Source of the DNA: an uncultured Parabacteroides sp.
GTDB lineage: Bacteria; Bacteroidota; Bacteroidia; Bacteroidales; Tannerellaceae
Direction: 5' to 3'
Assembly (NCBI GenBank): GCA_900541965.1
Contig: UQLN01000038.1
Location: 1-41,497, forward strand
Length of the DNA: 41,497 nt
In this document: positions 34,052 through 41,454 of the stretch, piece after piece
How the letters are laid out: the number at the start of each line of letters is the position of its first letter
How positions within the stretch are numbered: position 1 is the stretch's first letter
Notes under the pieces: generated by a model
Databases searched by the model: none
What the model was told of the DNA's origin: nothing
The model's input: only the letters and a program-made list of their open reading frames with translations
Translations under genes and position numbers: made by a program

Positions 34052-34978
34052 TTAGTGGGAACGTTTTCTTAACGCCTCATACATGAGTTGATAGGTGGGA
34101 ACTTCTATCCCTGAATCCGTAGCGGTTTGTATAACGTATCCTGTCAGAGTTTCCACTTCTGTCCGGTTCCCTTTTATAAAATCCGTATGCATGGATGTTG
34201 TGGAGTGGGGTGGCAACATCTTTTGCAACTCGATGGAAGTAAGTGTATAATTCTTCGGCAATGCAATGCCTTTTGCTTTCGCAATGCGTTCCAGTTCGTT
34301 GCCTAATGCAATAAACAGGTCTGTATGATTTTCCAGTACTTCGCCGATTGTTTTGTTGAAATAAGAAGTGATGGTTGCAGCTGTGGAAATCATAAAGAAC
34401 TTCTTCCATATTTCCAGGTCGATATCCTCCGGGTTGATGGTGTTTATACCGGCGTCTATAAGTACCTGCTGTAACTGTTTCTGGCGGGTTTTATCTCCGG
34501 TCTTGCTACCGAAAATCAAGCGGTCTTTTAAAGAATACTTGTCAACAAATCCGGGTTTCATCAGACGGGCACCGATATAAACACATCCTTTCCATACTTC
34601 ACTGTCCGGAAGAAGTTGTTGTATCTGTTCGGATATGTTTGCTCCGTTCAAGAATGGGATAATCACTGTTTCCGGGGAAATGACCGGAAGCAACTGGGTG
34701 AGATTCTTTTCCAGGTCATAACTTTTCGTACAACAAAAAAGGTAATCTACAGGACCGATTTCTGATAGATTATCAGTTACCAAAGCCGGAATTGCCAGAA
34801 TATCTCGTTGAGGTTCTTTTATTTCCAATCCGTTGTTCCTGATTGCTTGCAGATTTTCTCCTCGCGAGATAAAATAAATATTTATATTATCTGCATCTTT
34901 ATATCTGGCAGCCAGTAATCCTCCGTAGTAACCTCCGACAGCACCGATACCGGAAATAGCTATTTTAATTTTCTTCAT
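34052..34978 (-). CDS. panE: 2-dehydropantoate 2-reductase-like protein (PanE/ApbA family)
   Basis: A 308-residue NADPH-dependent reductase of the ketopantoate reductase family, which makes pantoate for coenzyme A. The nucleotide-binding motif GIGAVGGYYGGLLA is at 10-23; the CCTKSYDLE stretch holds the conserved Lys of the active site; the C-terminal helical domain has the usual KGNRTEVETLTGYV end with conserved Glu. Length is normal. Several paralogues of the family exist in bacteria with other 2-keto acid substrates, so the gene symbol is likely but not certain. Located 51 bp after the ATPase gene, same direction. Confidence 0.88.
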   Translation of the reverse strand: MKKIKIAISGIGAVGGYYGGLLAARYKDADNINIYFISRGENLQAIRNNGLEIKEPQRDILAIPALVTDNLSEIGPVDYLFCCTKSYDLEKNLTQLLPVISPETVIIPFLNGANISEQIQQLLPDSEVWKGCVYIGARLMKPGFVDKYSLKDRLIFGSKTGDKTRQKQLQQVLIDAGINTINPEDIDLEIWKKFFMISTAATITSYFNKTIGEVLENHTDLFIALGNELERIAKAKGIALPKNYTLTSIELQKMLPPHSTTSMHTDFIKGNRTEVETLTGYVIQTATDSGIEVPTYQLMYEALRKRSH

Positions 34979-35029
34979 GTTTTTATTTCATACATACATC
35001 TAAATGCAAAGCTACTAAAAAGTTTTGCC

Positions 35030-37717
35030 TTATAGCTTTGCCAGCTTTAGTTTATTCATAACGAATTTCTCAAGTTCGACAATGAAAAATACGGTAAGTC
35101 CCATAATAAGCGGATATATCCAATCATGTAATTTTAAAGGATAAGTTCCTAATGCTTCATTCATGAATGGGAGGTAGGTAACGCCTAATTGAAGGATAAT
35201 CATAAGAGCGGACACAACAAAGACAGCTTTGTTGGAAAAGAAATCTTTATTTAAAGCGAATTTACTGATATTTCTACTGTTGAATAAGTGGAACATCTGT
35301 GTGAATACAATGGTTTGAAGAGTGATACTTCTGACAATATGTTTCTCGACGCCTTGTGCAAGCAGGTTCATATTCATCCAAAGAGTACCTCCGCCTATAA
35401 GGACAGATACGAATATGATACGCCATATAAAATAGTTATTCAGTAATGGGGTGTGGGGCGAGCGAGGCGGACGGAGCATAACATCCGGTTCTTGTTTCTC
35501 AAAAGCTAATGCTAAAGATACGGTAACAGAAGTTACCATATTTACCCATAATATTTGTACCGGAGTGAGTGGCATAAGTGTGCCGAACAGGATACTTGCT
35601 ATAATAAGGAAACTTTCGGCTCCATTGGTTGGAAGTATAAAGAGTATTGTTTTTTTCAAGTTATCGTATACTCGTCGTCCTTCTTCTACAGCGGCCACAA
35701 TGGTGCTGAAATTATCATCGGCAAGAACCATTTCGGAAGAATCTTTTGTAACATCGGTACCTTTTATTCCCATGGCGATACCCACATCGGCTTTTTTCAA
35801 AGCGGGAGCATCGTTTACTCCGTCTCCGGTCATGGCACATATCATGCCTTGATTTTGTAAAGCATTTACTAATTTGAGTTTGTGCTCAGGGCTGGTACGT
35901 GCGAATATATTATATTCCAGGGCTGCCGCTTCTAGTTCTTTATCATTCATTTTTTCCAGATATTTCCCCTGTATCGCTTTTTTACCATCACCAATACCCA
36001 TCTCTTTACCGATGGCTTTGGCTGTATCGGCATGGTCACCTGTTATCATTTTTACAGTTATTCCGGCTTTTGTACAAGCTGCAATTGCTTCAATCGCTTC
36101 CGGTCGCGGAGGGTCTATGATGCCGGCAAGACTGAGGAAGATAACTTCATCCTGAATGTCTTCGTGGGTGATGGTCTTTTTATCGTCTTTTACTATTTTG
36201 TAAGCAGCGCCGATCACTCTTTGTCCTTTTTGGGCAAGTTGCAGGATACTGTTTTCCCAGAAAGTACGGTCGAATGCTTGGATTCCAGTGTCTGTATTTT
36301 CTTTGCAGGACATTTCGAGCAGGCGGTCGGGAGCTCCTTTTATAAAGATAACTTTTTTGTCTCCTATACTGGTAAGTATAGCCATGTATTTGTATTCGGA
36401 ATCAAAAGGTATGGTCGAAATTCTTCTTATGTCAAGTTCTTTCAGGTCTGCTTTATCGTATAATGCGATCAAGGCTCCTTCAGTCGGGTTGCCTTTTACT
36501 ACCCAACGGTTGTTTTCGTCCATGCCTAGAGAGGCGTCATTGCAATAATAAAAACAGTCGATAAGCCTTGTCAATGTTTCCTTTTTCTTAAAGTCGACGG
36601 TGTTTCCATTGTAGGTGATTTCTCCTATAGGTGCATATCCTGTCCCTGATACGTTGAATATCTGGTTGCGGGTGACAACATTTTGTGCCGTCATTTTATT
36701 TTGAGTGAGGGTTCCTGTTTTATCGGAACAAATAACAGAGATAGCACCAAGCGTCTCTACAGATGGAAGGGTTCTGATAATGGCTTTCCTCTTTGCCATA
36801 TTTTGTACGCCAATAGCTAGTATAATCGATAGAATAGCAGGCAATCCTTCAGGAATGGCGGCAACGGCAAGCCCTATTACGGACATGACTAGTACTGAGA
36901 AATCATAGTCTCTGAAAAAATATCCGAAAGCAAGTATCACAAGTGCTACTGCTATGATTGTAAATGATATGGTTTTACTAAATTGTGCAGTTTGTTTCAG
37001 TAAAGAGGTTGTTTCTGTTTTTACTTCGGATAGCATCTGGTTAATTTTTCCGATTTCCGTATTGGTACCGATGGCAACAACAATCCCTTTACCTGTGCCG
37101 GATGATACGGTCGTACTGGAGAATGCCATATTTATGCGGTCACCAAGTATTGTATCGTTATCCAATATCTCTGTACTTTTTTCTGAGGGAACTGATTCGC
37201 CGGTAAGAGGTGATTCTTCTATTTTCAGATTGTTGGATGTAAGCAGTCTCAGGTCGGCAGGAACTTTATCTCCAGGTTTCAGTAAAACAATATCTCCGAT
37301 TGTCAATTGTGTGGAATCGATTTCCATCCGCTGTCCTCCCCTGATAATTTCAGCTTTGGGCGATAACATGTTTTTTATATCTTCCAGCGCTTTTTCGGCT
37401 TTACCTTCCTGAATATACCCTATGAGGGCATTTACTACCGCAACAATGAGTATAACTATCGTATCAAGATAATGTCCAAGTATTGCCGATATAATACCAG
37501 CAATAAATAATACATAGATTAATATATCATCAAAATGCGCAAGAAAACGGATGATAGCTGATCTTTTTTTCTTTTGAGGGAGGATATTTTCCCCATACTT
37601 CATTAATCGGTCTTTTACTTCCTTTTCCGCAATACCAGCATTAATGTCGGATTGCAGGATTTTTAGGATTTCATTGGTCTCCAGAGCATACCATTTGTTT
37701 TCTTTTTCTTTATTCAT
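35030..37717 (-). CDS. P2-type cation-transporting ATPase (Ca2+-ATPase-like)
   Basis: An 895-residue inner-membrane pump. An N-terminal cation-ATPase domain (about 8-75) is followed by the actuator loop with TGES (172-175), membrane segment 4 with AAIPEGLPA (289-292), the phosphorylation site DKTGTLTQ (Asp332), the nucleotide-binding part with KGAPDRLL, the TGDGVNDAPALK hinge and about ten membrane helices in all. The layout is that of SERCA/PMR1-like calcium pumps. In membrane segment 6 the motif is NMVTSV, where SERCA has NLVTDG, so the second-site Asp is Ser, and ion number or specificity may differ. It appears first in a leftward group with panE-like, esterase and SDR genes. Confidence 0.93.
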   Translation of the reverse strand: MNKEKENKWYALETNEILKILQSDINAGIAEKEVKDRLMKYGENILPQKKKRSAIIRFLAHFDDILIYVLFIAGIISAILGHYLDTIVILIVAVVNALIGYIQEGKAEKALEDIKNMLSPKAEIIRGGQRMEIDSTQLTIGDIVLLKPGDKVPADLRLLTSNNLKIEESPLTGESVPSEKSTEILDNDTILGDRINMAFSSTTVSSGTGKGIVVAIGTNTEIGKINQMLSEVKTETTSLLKQTAQFSKTISFTIIAVALVILAFGYFFRDYDFSVLVMSVIGLAVAAIPEGLPAILSIILAIGVQNMAKRKAIIRTLPSVETLGAISVICSDKTGTLTQNKMTAQNVVTRNQIFNVSGTGYAPIGEITYNGNTVDFKKKETLTRLIDCFYYCNDASLGMDENNRWVVKGNPTEGALIALYDKADLKELDIRRISTIPFDSEYKYMAILTSIGDKKVIFIKGAPDRLLEMSCKENTDTGIQAFDRTFWENSILQLAQKGQRVIGAAYKIVKDDKKTITHEDIQDEVIFLSLAGIIDPPRPEAIEAIAACTKAGITVKMITGDHADTAKAIGKEMGIGDGKKAIQGKYLEKMNDKELEAAALEYNIFARTSPEHKLKLVNALQNQGMICAMTGDGVNDAPALKKADVGIAMGIKGTDVTKDSSEMVLADDNFSTIVAAVEEGRRVYDNLKKTILFILPTNGAESFLIIASILFGTLMPLTPVQILWVNMVTSVTVSLALAFEKQEPDVMLRPPRSPHTPLLNNYFIWRIIFVSVLIGGGTLWMNMNLLAQGVEKHIVRSITLQTIVFTQMFHLFNSRNISKFALNKDFFSNKAVFVVSALMIILQLGVTYLPFMNEALGTYPLKLHDWIYPLIMGLTVFFIVELEKFVMNKLKLAKL

Positions 37718-38042
37718 AGACTATTAAATGTGAATTTTCTCAACATACCTTTAATTAAAAACAGAGAAAAAGAAACCATAGTTGAAGATAAAACTTATAA
37801 ACTAAATTTTTTTATCTAATAGTCTCTAAAAATGGAGAAAATGGTTAGCAAGTGGACAGAGAGGAATACGCAACAGAATGGAAAATATCATTTCTATATT
37901 GATGGAGTTTAACTTCTTGAATGGTTCAAAAAGAGATTTCAAGAAATGAAAGAAAAATTGAGTATTATTCAAAAAGAAAAGGATAAATAGAGAGAAGGAC
38001 TAAAAAAATGACTTTCTTGAGTGAATTTAATATAATATTCTC

Positions 38043-38050
38043 TATATTTG
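38043..38050 (+). promoter_or_regulatory. -7 box upstream of the lipoprotein gene
   Basis: TATATTTG matches TAnnTTTG; a TTG at 38017-38019 is slightly too far upstream for a standard -33. Predicted start near 38057. Confidence 0.4.
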
Positions 38051-38143
38051 TGCAGTTTTGCAATATAGTTTATTTTAAAGACTTAAGAGAAAAAGGGATT
38101 AGCTGTTCGATGTAGAAGAAAAGTCCAGAATTTAATACGTATA

Positions 38144-38169
38144 AACAGAAAATGGCATTTCTGTTTTTT
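38144..38169 (+). terminator. Terminator-like hairpin upstream of the lipoprotein gene
   Basis: AACAGAAA and TTTCTGTT form a perfect 8-bp stem around ATGGCA, followed by TTTT. It lies downstream of the -7 box at 38043 and upstream of the ATG at 38231, so it may end a small RNA or attenuate the lipoprotein transcript. Confidence 0.55.
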
Positions 38170-38230
38170 GTTTGAATATATATATAATCGAATGTGTTTG
38201 CAATAATCTATCAACATAAAATTAAAAATA

Positions 38231-39094
38231 ATGAACCTGAAAAAAATATTTAGAATACTATTATTTTTCTGTATTATCGCCTTTATTAGTTGTGGAGATA
38301 ACGATGAAAGGAAGAAGGAAATATATTCTTTATCATTCGAAAAAGAATATTATGAAGCTCCACTATTATGGAAAAAATCTATACTCGTTAGGGGAGGAAA
38401 CAGGGATTATACTGTAGCCGTTGAAAAAGCGAATATTTTGGATGCCTCTATGGACATATCGAGTTTAACAGGAATGGGGAGTTTAGTAATTAATCCAAAA
38501 CAAAAAGGAGAAACTACCGTTACTGTAAAAGATAATATCACTAAGGAAACTGTTGTTTTAAAAATTAAAGTGATAGATACTTATTTGGCTTATGCAATAA
38601 CAAAGAGTAATCATCCAGCATTATCACAGGGTACAATAGTCTACTTGATTAACAATGAAGCCAAAGACTGTTATTTTTTTCGATATGAAGATTCTGGATT
38701 AGAAACCTATAGTATGCCAACAGCTAAAGGAACATACGGATTCTCCACCAAGAAGGAATATGGCATAGGCAACTCATCACCTACCTATTTCATACCTTAT
38801 TTGACACTAAATTATGTTTCTGATGAACAAGGAAGTTTCACAGAAGTCGCAATACAGCCCACACCTCATCAATTAAGATTTGAAATGTATGATGGAACGA
38901 CGAACAATGTTGTTATAAGTATGATACAAGCATGTTTAAGTGTAGATTGGAAAGTGCTTACACAAGAAGCATTAAAAGGAACTAAAAGTGATGTACACCA
39001 ACCAATGTTAAAAACAACAATAGATGATACTGATTATGTTATAATAGGAACTCTTAATACTACTCCTACAATCCCCGAAAGCATCCTTGAATAA
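38231..39094 (+). CDS. Unknown lipoprotein, C-terminus probably altered by an IS remnant
   Basis: A 287-residue protein I cannot assign to a named family. The signal peptide ends in a lipobox (IAFISC, Cys21) followed by GDNDERKKE, so it is a lipoprotein. Residues about 30-117 look like a bacterial Ig-like/BACON-type beta-domain (KKSILVRGGNRDYTVAV, KGETTVTVKDN, VVLKIKVIDTYLAYA); the remainder has no known motif. The stop codon TAA at 39092-39094 falls inside the start of a decayed transposase fragment (see 39090), so the natural C-terminus may have been lost when that element inserted. No neighbouring gene helps assign a role. Confidence 0.75.
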   Translation: MNLKKIFRILLFFCIIAFISCGDNDERKKEIYSLSFEKEYYEAPLLWKKSILVRGGNRDYTVAVEKANILDASMDISSLTGMGSLVINPKQKGETTVTVKDNITKETVVLKIKVIDTYLAYAITKSNHPALSQGTIVYLINNEAKDCYFFRYEDSGLETYSMPTAKGTYGFSTKKEYGIGNSSPTYFIPYLTLNYVSDEQGSFTEVAIQPTPHQLRFEMYDGTTNNVVISMIQACLSVDWKVLTQEALKGTKSDVHQPMLKTTIDDTDYVIIGTLNTTPTIPESILE

Positions 39095-39161
39095 TATCAG
39101 TGAATCTTTTAATGCAGAATTTAAGTCTTTTAGGGACCGTCTTGGAGGAAGGGATATCCTT

Positions 39162-39169
39162 TTCTAATT
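39162..39169. repeat. Left copy of target-site duplication
   Basis: TTCTAATT here and TTCTAAAT at 40514-40521 match at 7 of 8 positions and directly abut the two ends of the IS256-family element, which makes 8-bp duplications. The single difference suggests the insertion is not very recent. Confidence 0.65.
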
Positions 39170-39202
39170 GGCACTGTCCAGCATTTTGTGTAAATAGAAA
39201 AC
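39170..39202. repeat. Left terminal inverted repeat of the IS256-family element
   Basis: Starts GGCACTGTCC and ends in TTGTGTAAATAGAAAAC, matching the reverse complement of 40481-40513 at 27 of 33 positions. Confidence 0.8.
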
Positions 39203-39217
39203 ATTAGGATTCAGGTT

Positions 39218-40422
39218 TTATACTTGAATCCTATTTTCAAATATAGTAATAAATTGATTAAAAATCAATGCCCAATTCCAAATAGGTTGATACCACTTCT
39301 TTTGAATTTCTGTAATAGTTAGATAAACAGACTTTTTCAGAGCATCATCATTAGGGAATGATAGTTTGTTTTTCGTGTACTTTCTAATTTTACCATTCAG
39401 ATTTTCAATAAGATTAGTGGTATGTATTATCTTTCTAATTTCAACGGGGAAGTCAAAGAATACGGTTAATTCTTCCCAATTATTTCTCCATGAACGTATT
39501 GCATATGGATATTTACCACCCCATTTTTGCTCAAAGTTATCCAACTTCATCTTTGCCGCTTCTTTTGTTGGAGCATTATAGATATTCTTTAAATCAGAAG
39601 TGAACTCTTTTTTTCTTTCCAAACTACATACCGACAGGAGTTCCTGATTTGATGCACCACGCATATTTGGGTGGTAGAAGTAGGAAACACACTTTTGATG
39701 GTTTCTGTAAATCCATTCAGATTGTCAGTCACCGTAATCAGGATATCTTCTACGCCACGGGCTTTAATATCCGTTAACATGCCCATCCAGAAAGCGGCAC
39801 TCTCATTTTTACCAACCCACATGCCCAATACCTCTTTAAAGCCCTCCTTGTTCAGACCTACACATAGATAAACAGTCTTGTTGATAACTTTACCATTTTC
39901 CCTGACCTTGAATACGAAACCATCCATCCAGACAATCATGTATAGGCTTTCCAAAGGACGGTTTTGCCACTCAGAAGCAGCCTGGCTGACCTTATTGGTG
40001 ATAATGGAGATAGCAGATGTGGAGAGGTTGATGCCGTATATTTCCTGCATTTCCGACTCAATGTCTGATGCACTCATACCTTTGGCGTAAAGGGAAATAA
40101 CAAGCCGTTCGATAGATAAACCCCGGGATTGATGCTTAGGAACTACCATAGGCTCGAAGTTACCCTCTCGATCACGAGGAACCTGAATGACAGATTCGCC
40201 CATCTCTGTTTGAATCTGCATCTTATAACTGCCATTACGTGAGTTGCCGCTATGATCTCCTTGATTGGAGTGCTTTTCATAACCTAAATGGTTATCCATC
40301 TCACCTTCCTGCATTTGCTCATAAACACGAGTATGAAGCTCCTTCATAAAAGCTGTCACATCTTCACCTGTCTTAAATTGAGACAGAAACTCTTTACTTA
40401 AAAATTCTTTCGGAATGTCCAT
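39218..40422 (-). CDS. IS256-family transposase, split by a -1 frameshift at A-AAA-AAG
   Basis: The first frame (40422 to 39589, 277 codons) has the IS256 start MDIPKEFLSKEFLSQFK, the domain with RSRDREGNFEP-like PRDREGNFEPMVVP, catalytic Asp in VWMDGFVFK and Asp in VTDNLNGF. The second frame (to 39218) carries KEFTSDLKNIY, the WRNNWEELTVFFDFP region and the catalytic Glu in TTNLIENLNGKIR. The two join only if reading slips back one base at 39607-39613, where the minus strand is A-AAA-AAG in the correct phase for -1 slippage (GAA AAA AAG, then GAG TTC). Either this is programmed frameshifting or one A was lost from an eight-A run. Fused length about 400 residues is normal for the family. Confidence 0.85.
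39607..39613 (-). promoter_or_regulatory. Slippery heptamer A-AAA-AAG at the transposase frameshift
   Basis: On the minus strand the zero-frame codons are GAA AAA AAG AGT; the last A of GAA plus AAA AAG is the classical X-XXY-YYZ heptamer. A -1 slip gives GAG TTC ACT, restoring the transposase frame. Without the slip the zero frame ends 6 codons later at 39589. Confidence 0.6.
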
Positions 40423-40451
40423 AAATCGTCTTTTTACAAAGTTAATTCATA

Positions 40452-40485
40452 AATAAAAAAACTACGAGAAGAATCCCGTAGTTTT
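40452..40485 (-). terminator. Inward-facing terminator at the right end of the IS
   Basis: On the minus strand AAAACTACG and CGTAGTTTT form a 9-bp stem followed by more T, just before the transposase start. Its outer arm overlaps the terminal repeat. It would stop transcripts entering from flanking DNA. Confidence 0.6.
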
Positions 40486-40513
40486 CTATTTACACAATCT
40501 TATGGATAGTCCC
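40481..40513. repeat. Right terminal inverted repeat of the IS256-family element
   Basis: Starts GTTTTCTATTTACACAA and ends GGATAGTCCC; partner of 39170-39202. Confidence 0.8.
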
Positions 40514-40521
40514 TTCTAAAT
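40514..40521. repeat. Right copy of target-site duplication
   Basis: TTCTAAAT, next to the right end of the IS256-family element; partner of 39162-39169 with one mismatch. Confidence 0.65.
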
Positions 40522-40559
40522 TCAGGCTTGTTAATCTTTGTGCATAAAAGAAGATTTCC

Positions 40560-41375
40560 TCAAGTTTGAGGTCTGATCCGGGAATGGTTTGCAATGTGTT
40601 GGAATAATTTGTGTTTTTTATTGTAATCTGTATCTTTTACTTTATCAATAATTGTATTAATATTTAATGGCTCTTGAATATTAATATAAAATCCTGTATT
40701 ATGTAATGATATGTACTTATTAGCTTCTGAAGGTTGTGTTTTCTGGTTTGGTTGAAATTGGTATGTGGTAAAATAGTCAGTATGGCTTTCACCTAAAATA
40801 TCATTCCATTCGATTTTTATAATATGGAATTTGTCGAGTACCCAGTGATATGTTTCTGGAATACTAGATAATTCATCCATCAGCTTAATATAGAAATCGT
40901 GGTTTAGGCTGTGGGTATATGCCTCTAATACTCCGGTTGCATTTCTTGTGATACTGCCGGTACTGTAATAGAATTGTACAGGAAAAATAGTTTTTGTTTC
41001 ATTCTCATCACGAACTTCAAAAAAACTATAGATTGTTATTTCTTTTGTATCTATAGGGTATCCTTCATTTTGTATGTATATTTCTTCTGTCTTACAAACT
41101 CCTAAACTGTCTCTTTGGGAGTATTCTTCAATTTGAAATCTGGGGCTATGTTCAAACTTGAAAATAGACAATTGTTGTTCTGCAATATTTTGTTGTCGTT
41201 CTTGTAATTCAAGCTGGCGATTTAAAATATTAGTTTGCTTGTAAGTGAAATATGTTATTAATCCGAAAACAATAATAATTTCAAGTATGATTCTGATTAG
41301 TTCAATAGGGTTGTTTTTCCAATATTTAATAATGGGCTTGAATCTCTTTTTTGTCTTCTTTTTGAAATTATTCAT
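40560..41375 (-). CDS. Unknown membrane-anchored protein
   Basis: A 271-residue protein I do not recognise. A strongly basic N-terminus (MNNFKKKTKKRFKPIIKYWK) precedes one membrane helix (LIRIILEIIIVFGLITYFTY, about 25-44), then a short coiled-coil-like stretch rich in Gln, Leu and Glu (NRQLELQERQQNIAEQQL). The remainder (about 75-271) is predicted mixed alpha/beta without motif; the pattern of a single N-terminal helix plus coiled coil recalls anchored periplasmic or cytoplasmic regulators. The final codons lie 12 bp from the end of the decayed transposase at 40547, so its tail may also have been changed by that element. It follows a tRNA-Cys and is AT-rich, as in an accessory insertion. Confidence 0.65.
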   Translation of the reverse strand: MNNFKKKTKKRFKPIIKYWKNNPIELIRIILEIIIVFGLITYFTYKQTNILNRQLELQERQQNIAEQQLSIFKFEHSPRFQIEEYSQRDSLGVCKTEEIYIQNEGYPIDTKEITIYSFFEVRDENETKTIFPVQFYYSTGSITRNATGVLEAYTHSLNHDFYIKLMDELSSIPETYHWVLDKFHIIKIEWNDILGESHTDYFTTYQFQPNQKTQPSEANKYISLHNTGFYINIQEPLNINTIIDKVKDTDYNKKHKLFQHIANHSRIRPQT

Positions 41376-41412
41376 ATTTTGAAGTAGTATGCGAGGTAGG
41401 GGAAATAAATAA

Positions 41413-41446
41413 CCCGTAAATCATTTTTATTGAATGAATTTACGGG
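41413..41446 (-). terminator. Terminator downstream of the tRNA
   Basis: CCCGTAAAT and ATTTACGGG form a 9-bp stem that extends inward as CATT/AATG with one bulge; on the minus strand a T-rich stretch (TTATTTATTT) follows. It would end the tRNA transcript. Confidence 0.7.
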
Positions 41447-41454
41447 CTTACTTG

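Larger units (their letters stand above)
37718..38230. other. AT-rich 513-bp intergenic region
   Basis: It separates the divergent ATPase and lipoprotein genes. Contents seen: a 26-codon open stretch at 37831-37911 (MEKMVSKWTERN...) with no recognisable homologue; a -7 box at 38043-38050; and a hairpin-plus-T-tract terminator at 38144-38169, still 60 bp before the next ATG. The last two would define a transcript of about 110 nt. No promoter for the ATPase gene is obvious. Confidence 0.5.
39170..40513 (-). mobile_element. IS256-family insertion sequence, 1344 bp
   Basis: The element is bounded by imperfect terminal inverted repeats of 33 bp (39170-39202 and 40481-40513; 27 of 33 positions match, innermost 17 identical, TTGTGTAAATAGAAAAC) and flanked by an 8-bp near-perfect duplication. 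It carries one transposase gene in two frames. A hairpin with T-run just inside the right end would block transcription entering from outside. Size is typical for IS256 elements (about 1.3 kb). Confidence 0.88.
39090..40547 (+). pseudogene. Decayed ISL3/ISAon1-like transposase C-terminus, interrupted by IS256-family element
   Basis: In the + frame from 39090 one reads NNISESFNAEFKSFRDRLGG, resembling the conserved end of ISAon1/ISL3-type transposases (ESFNAKIKAFR...FFLFRL..YA). After a one-base shift near 39150 the frame reads ISFS up to 39169, where the IS256-family element starts. Beyond it, from 40514, the frame resumes KFRLVNLCA and stops at 40547. Joining 39169 to the right flank after one copy of the 8-bp duplication gives one continuous transposase tail. 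Only about 35 residues remain; the rest of the gene is absent. Confidence 0.65.

Noticed and set aside
37831..37911. 26-codon open stretch beginning MEKMVSKWTERN
   Set aside because: Too short, no homologue recognised, and the sequence after its stop in other frames does not continue any family; probably chance in AT-rich DNA or an unrecognisable gene remnant.
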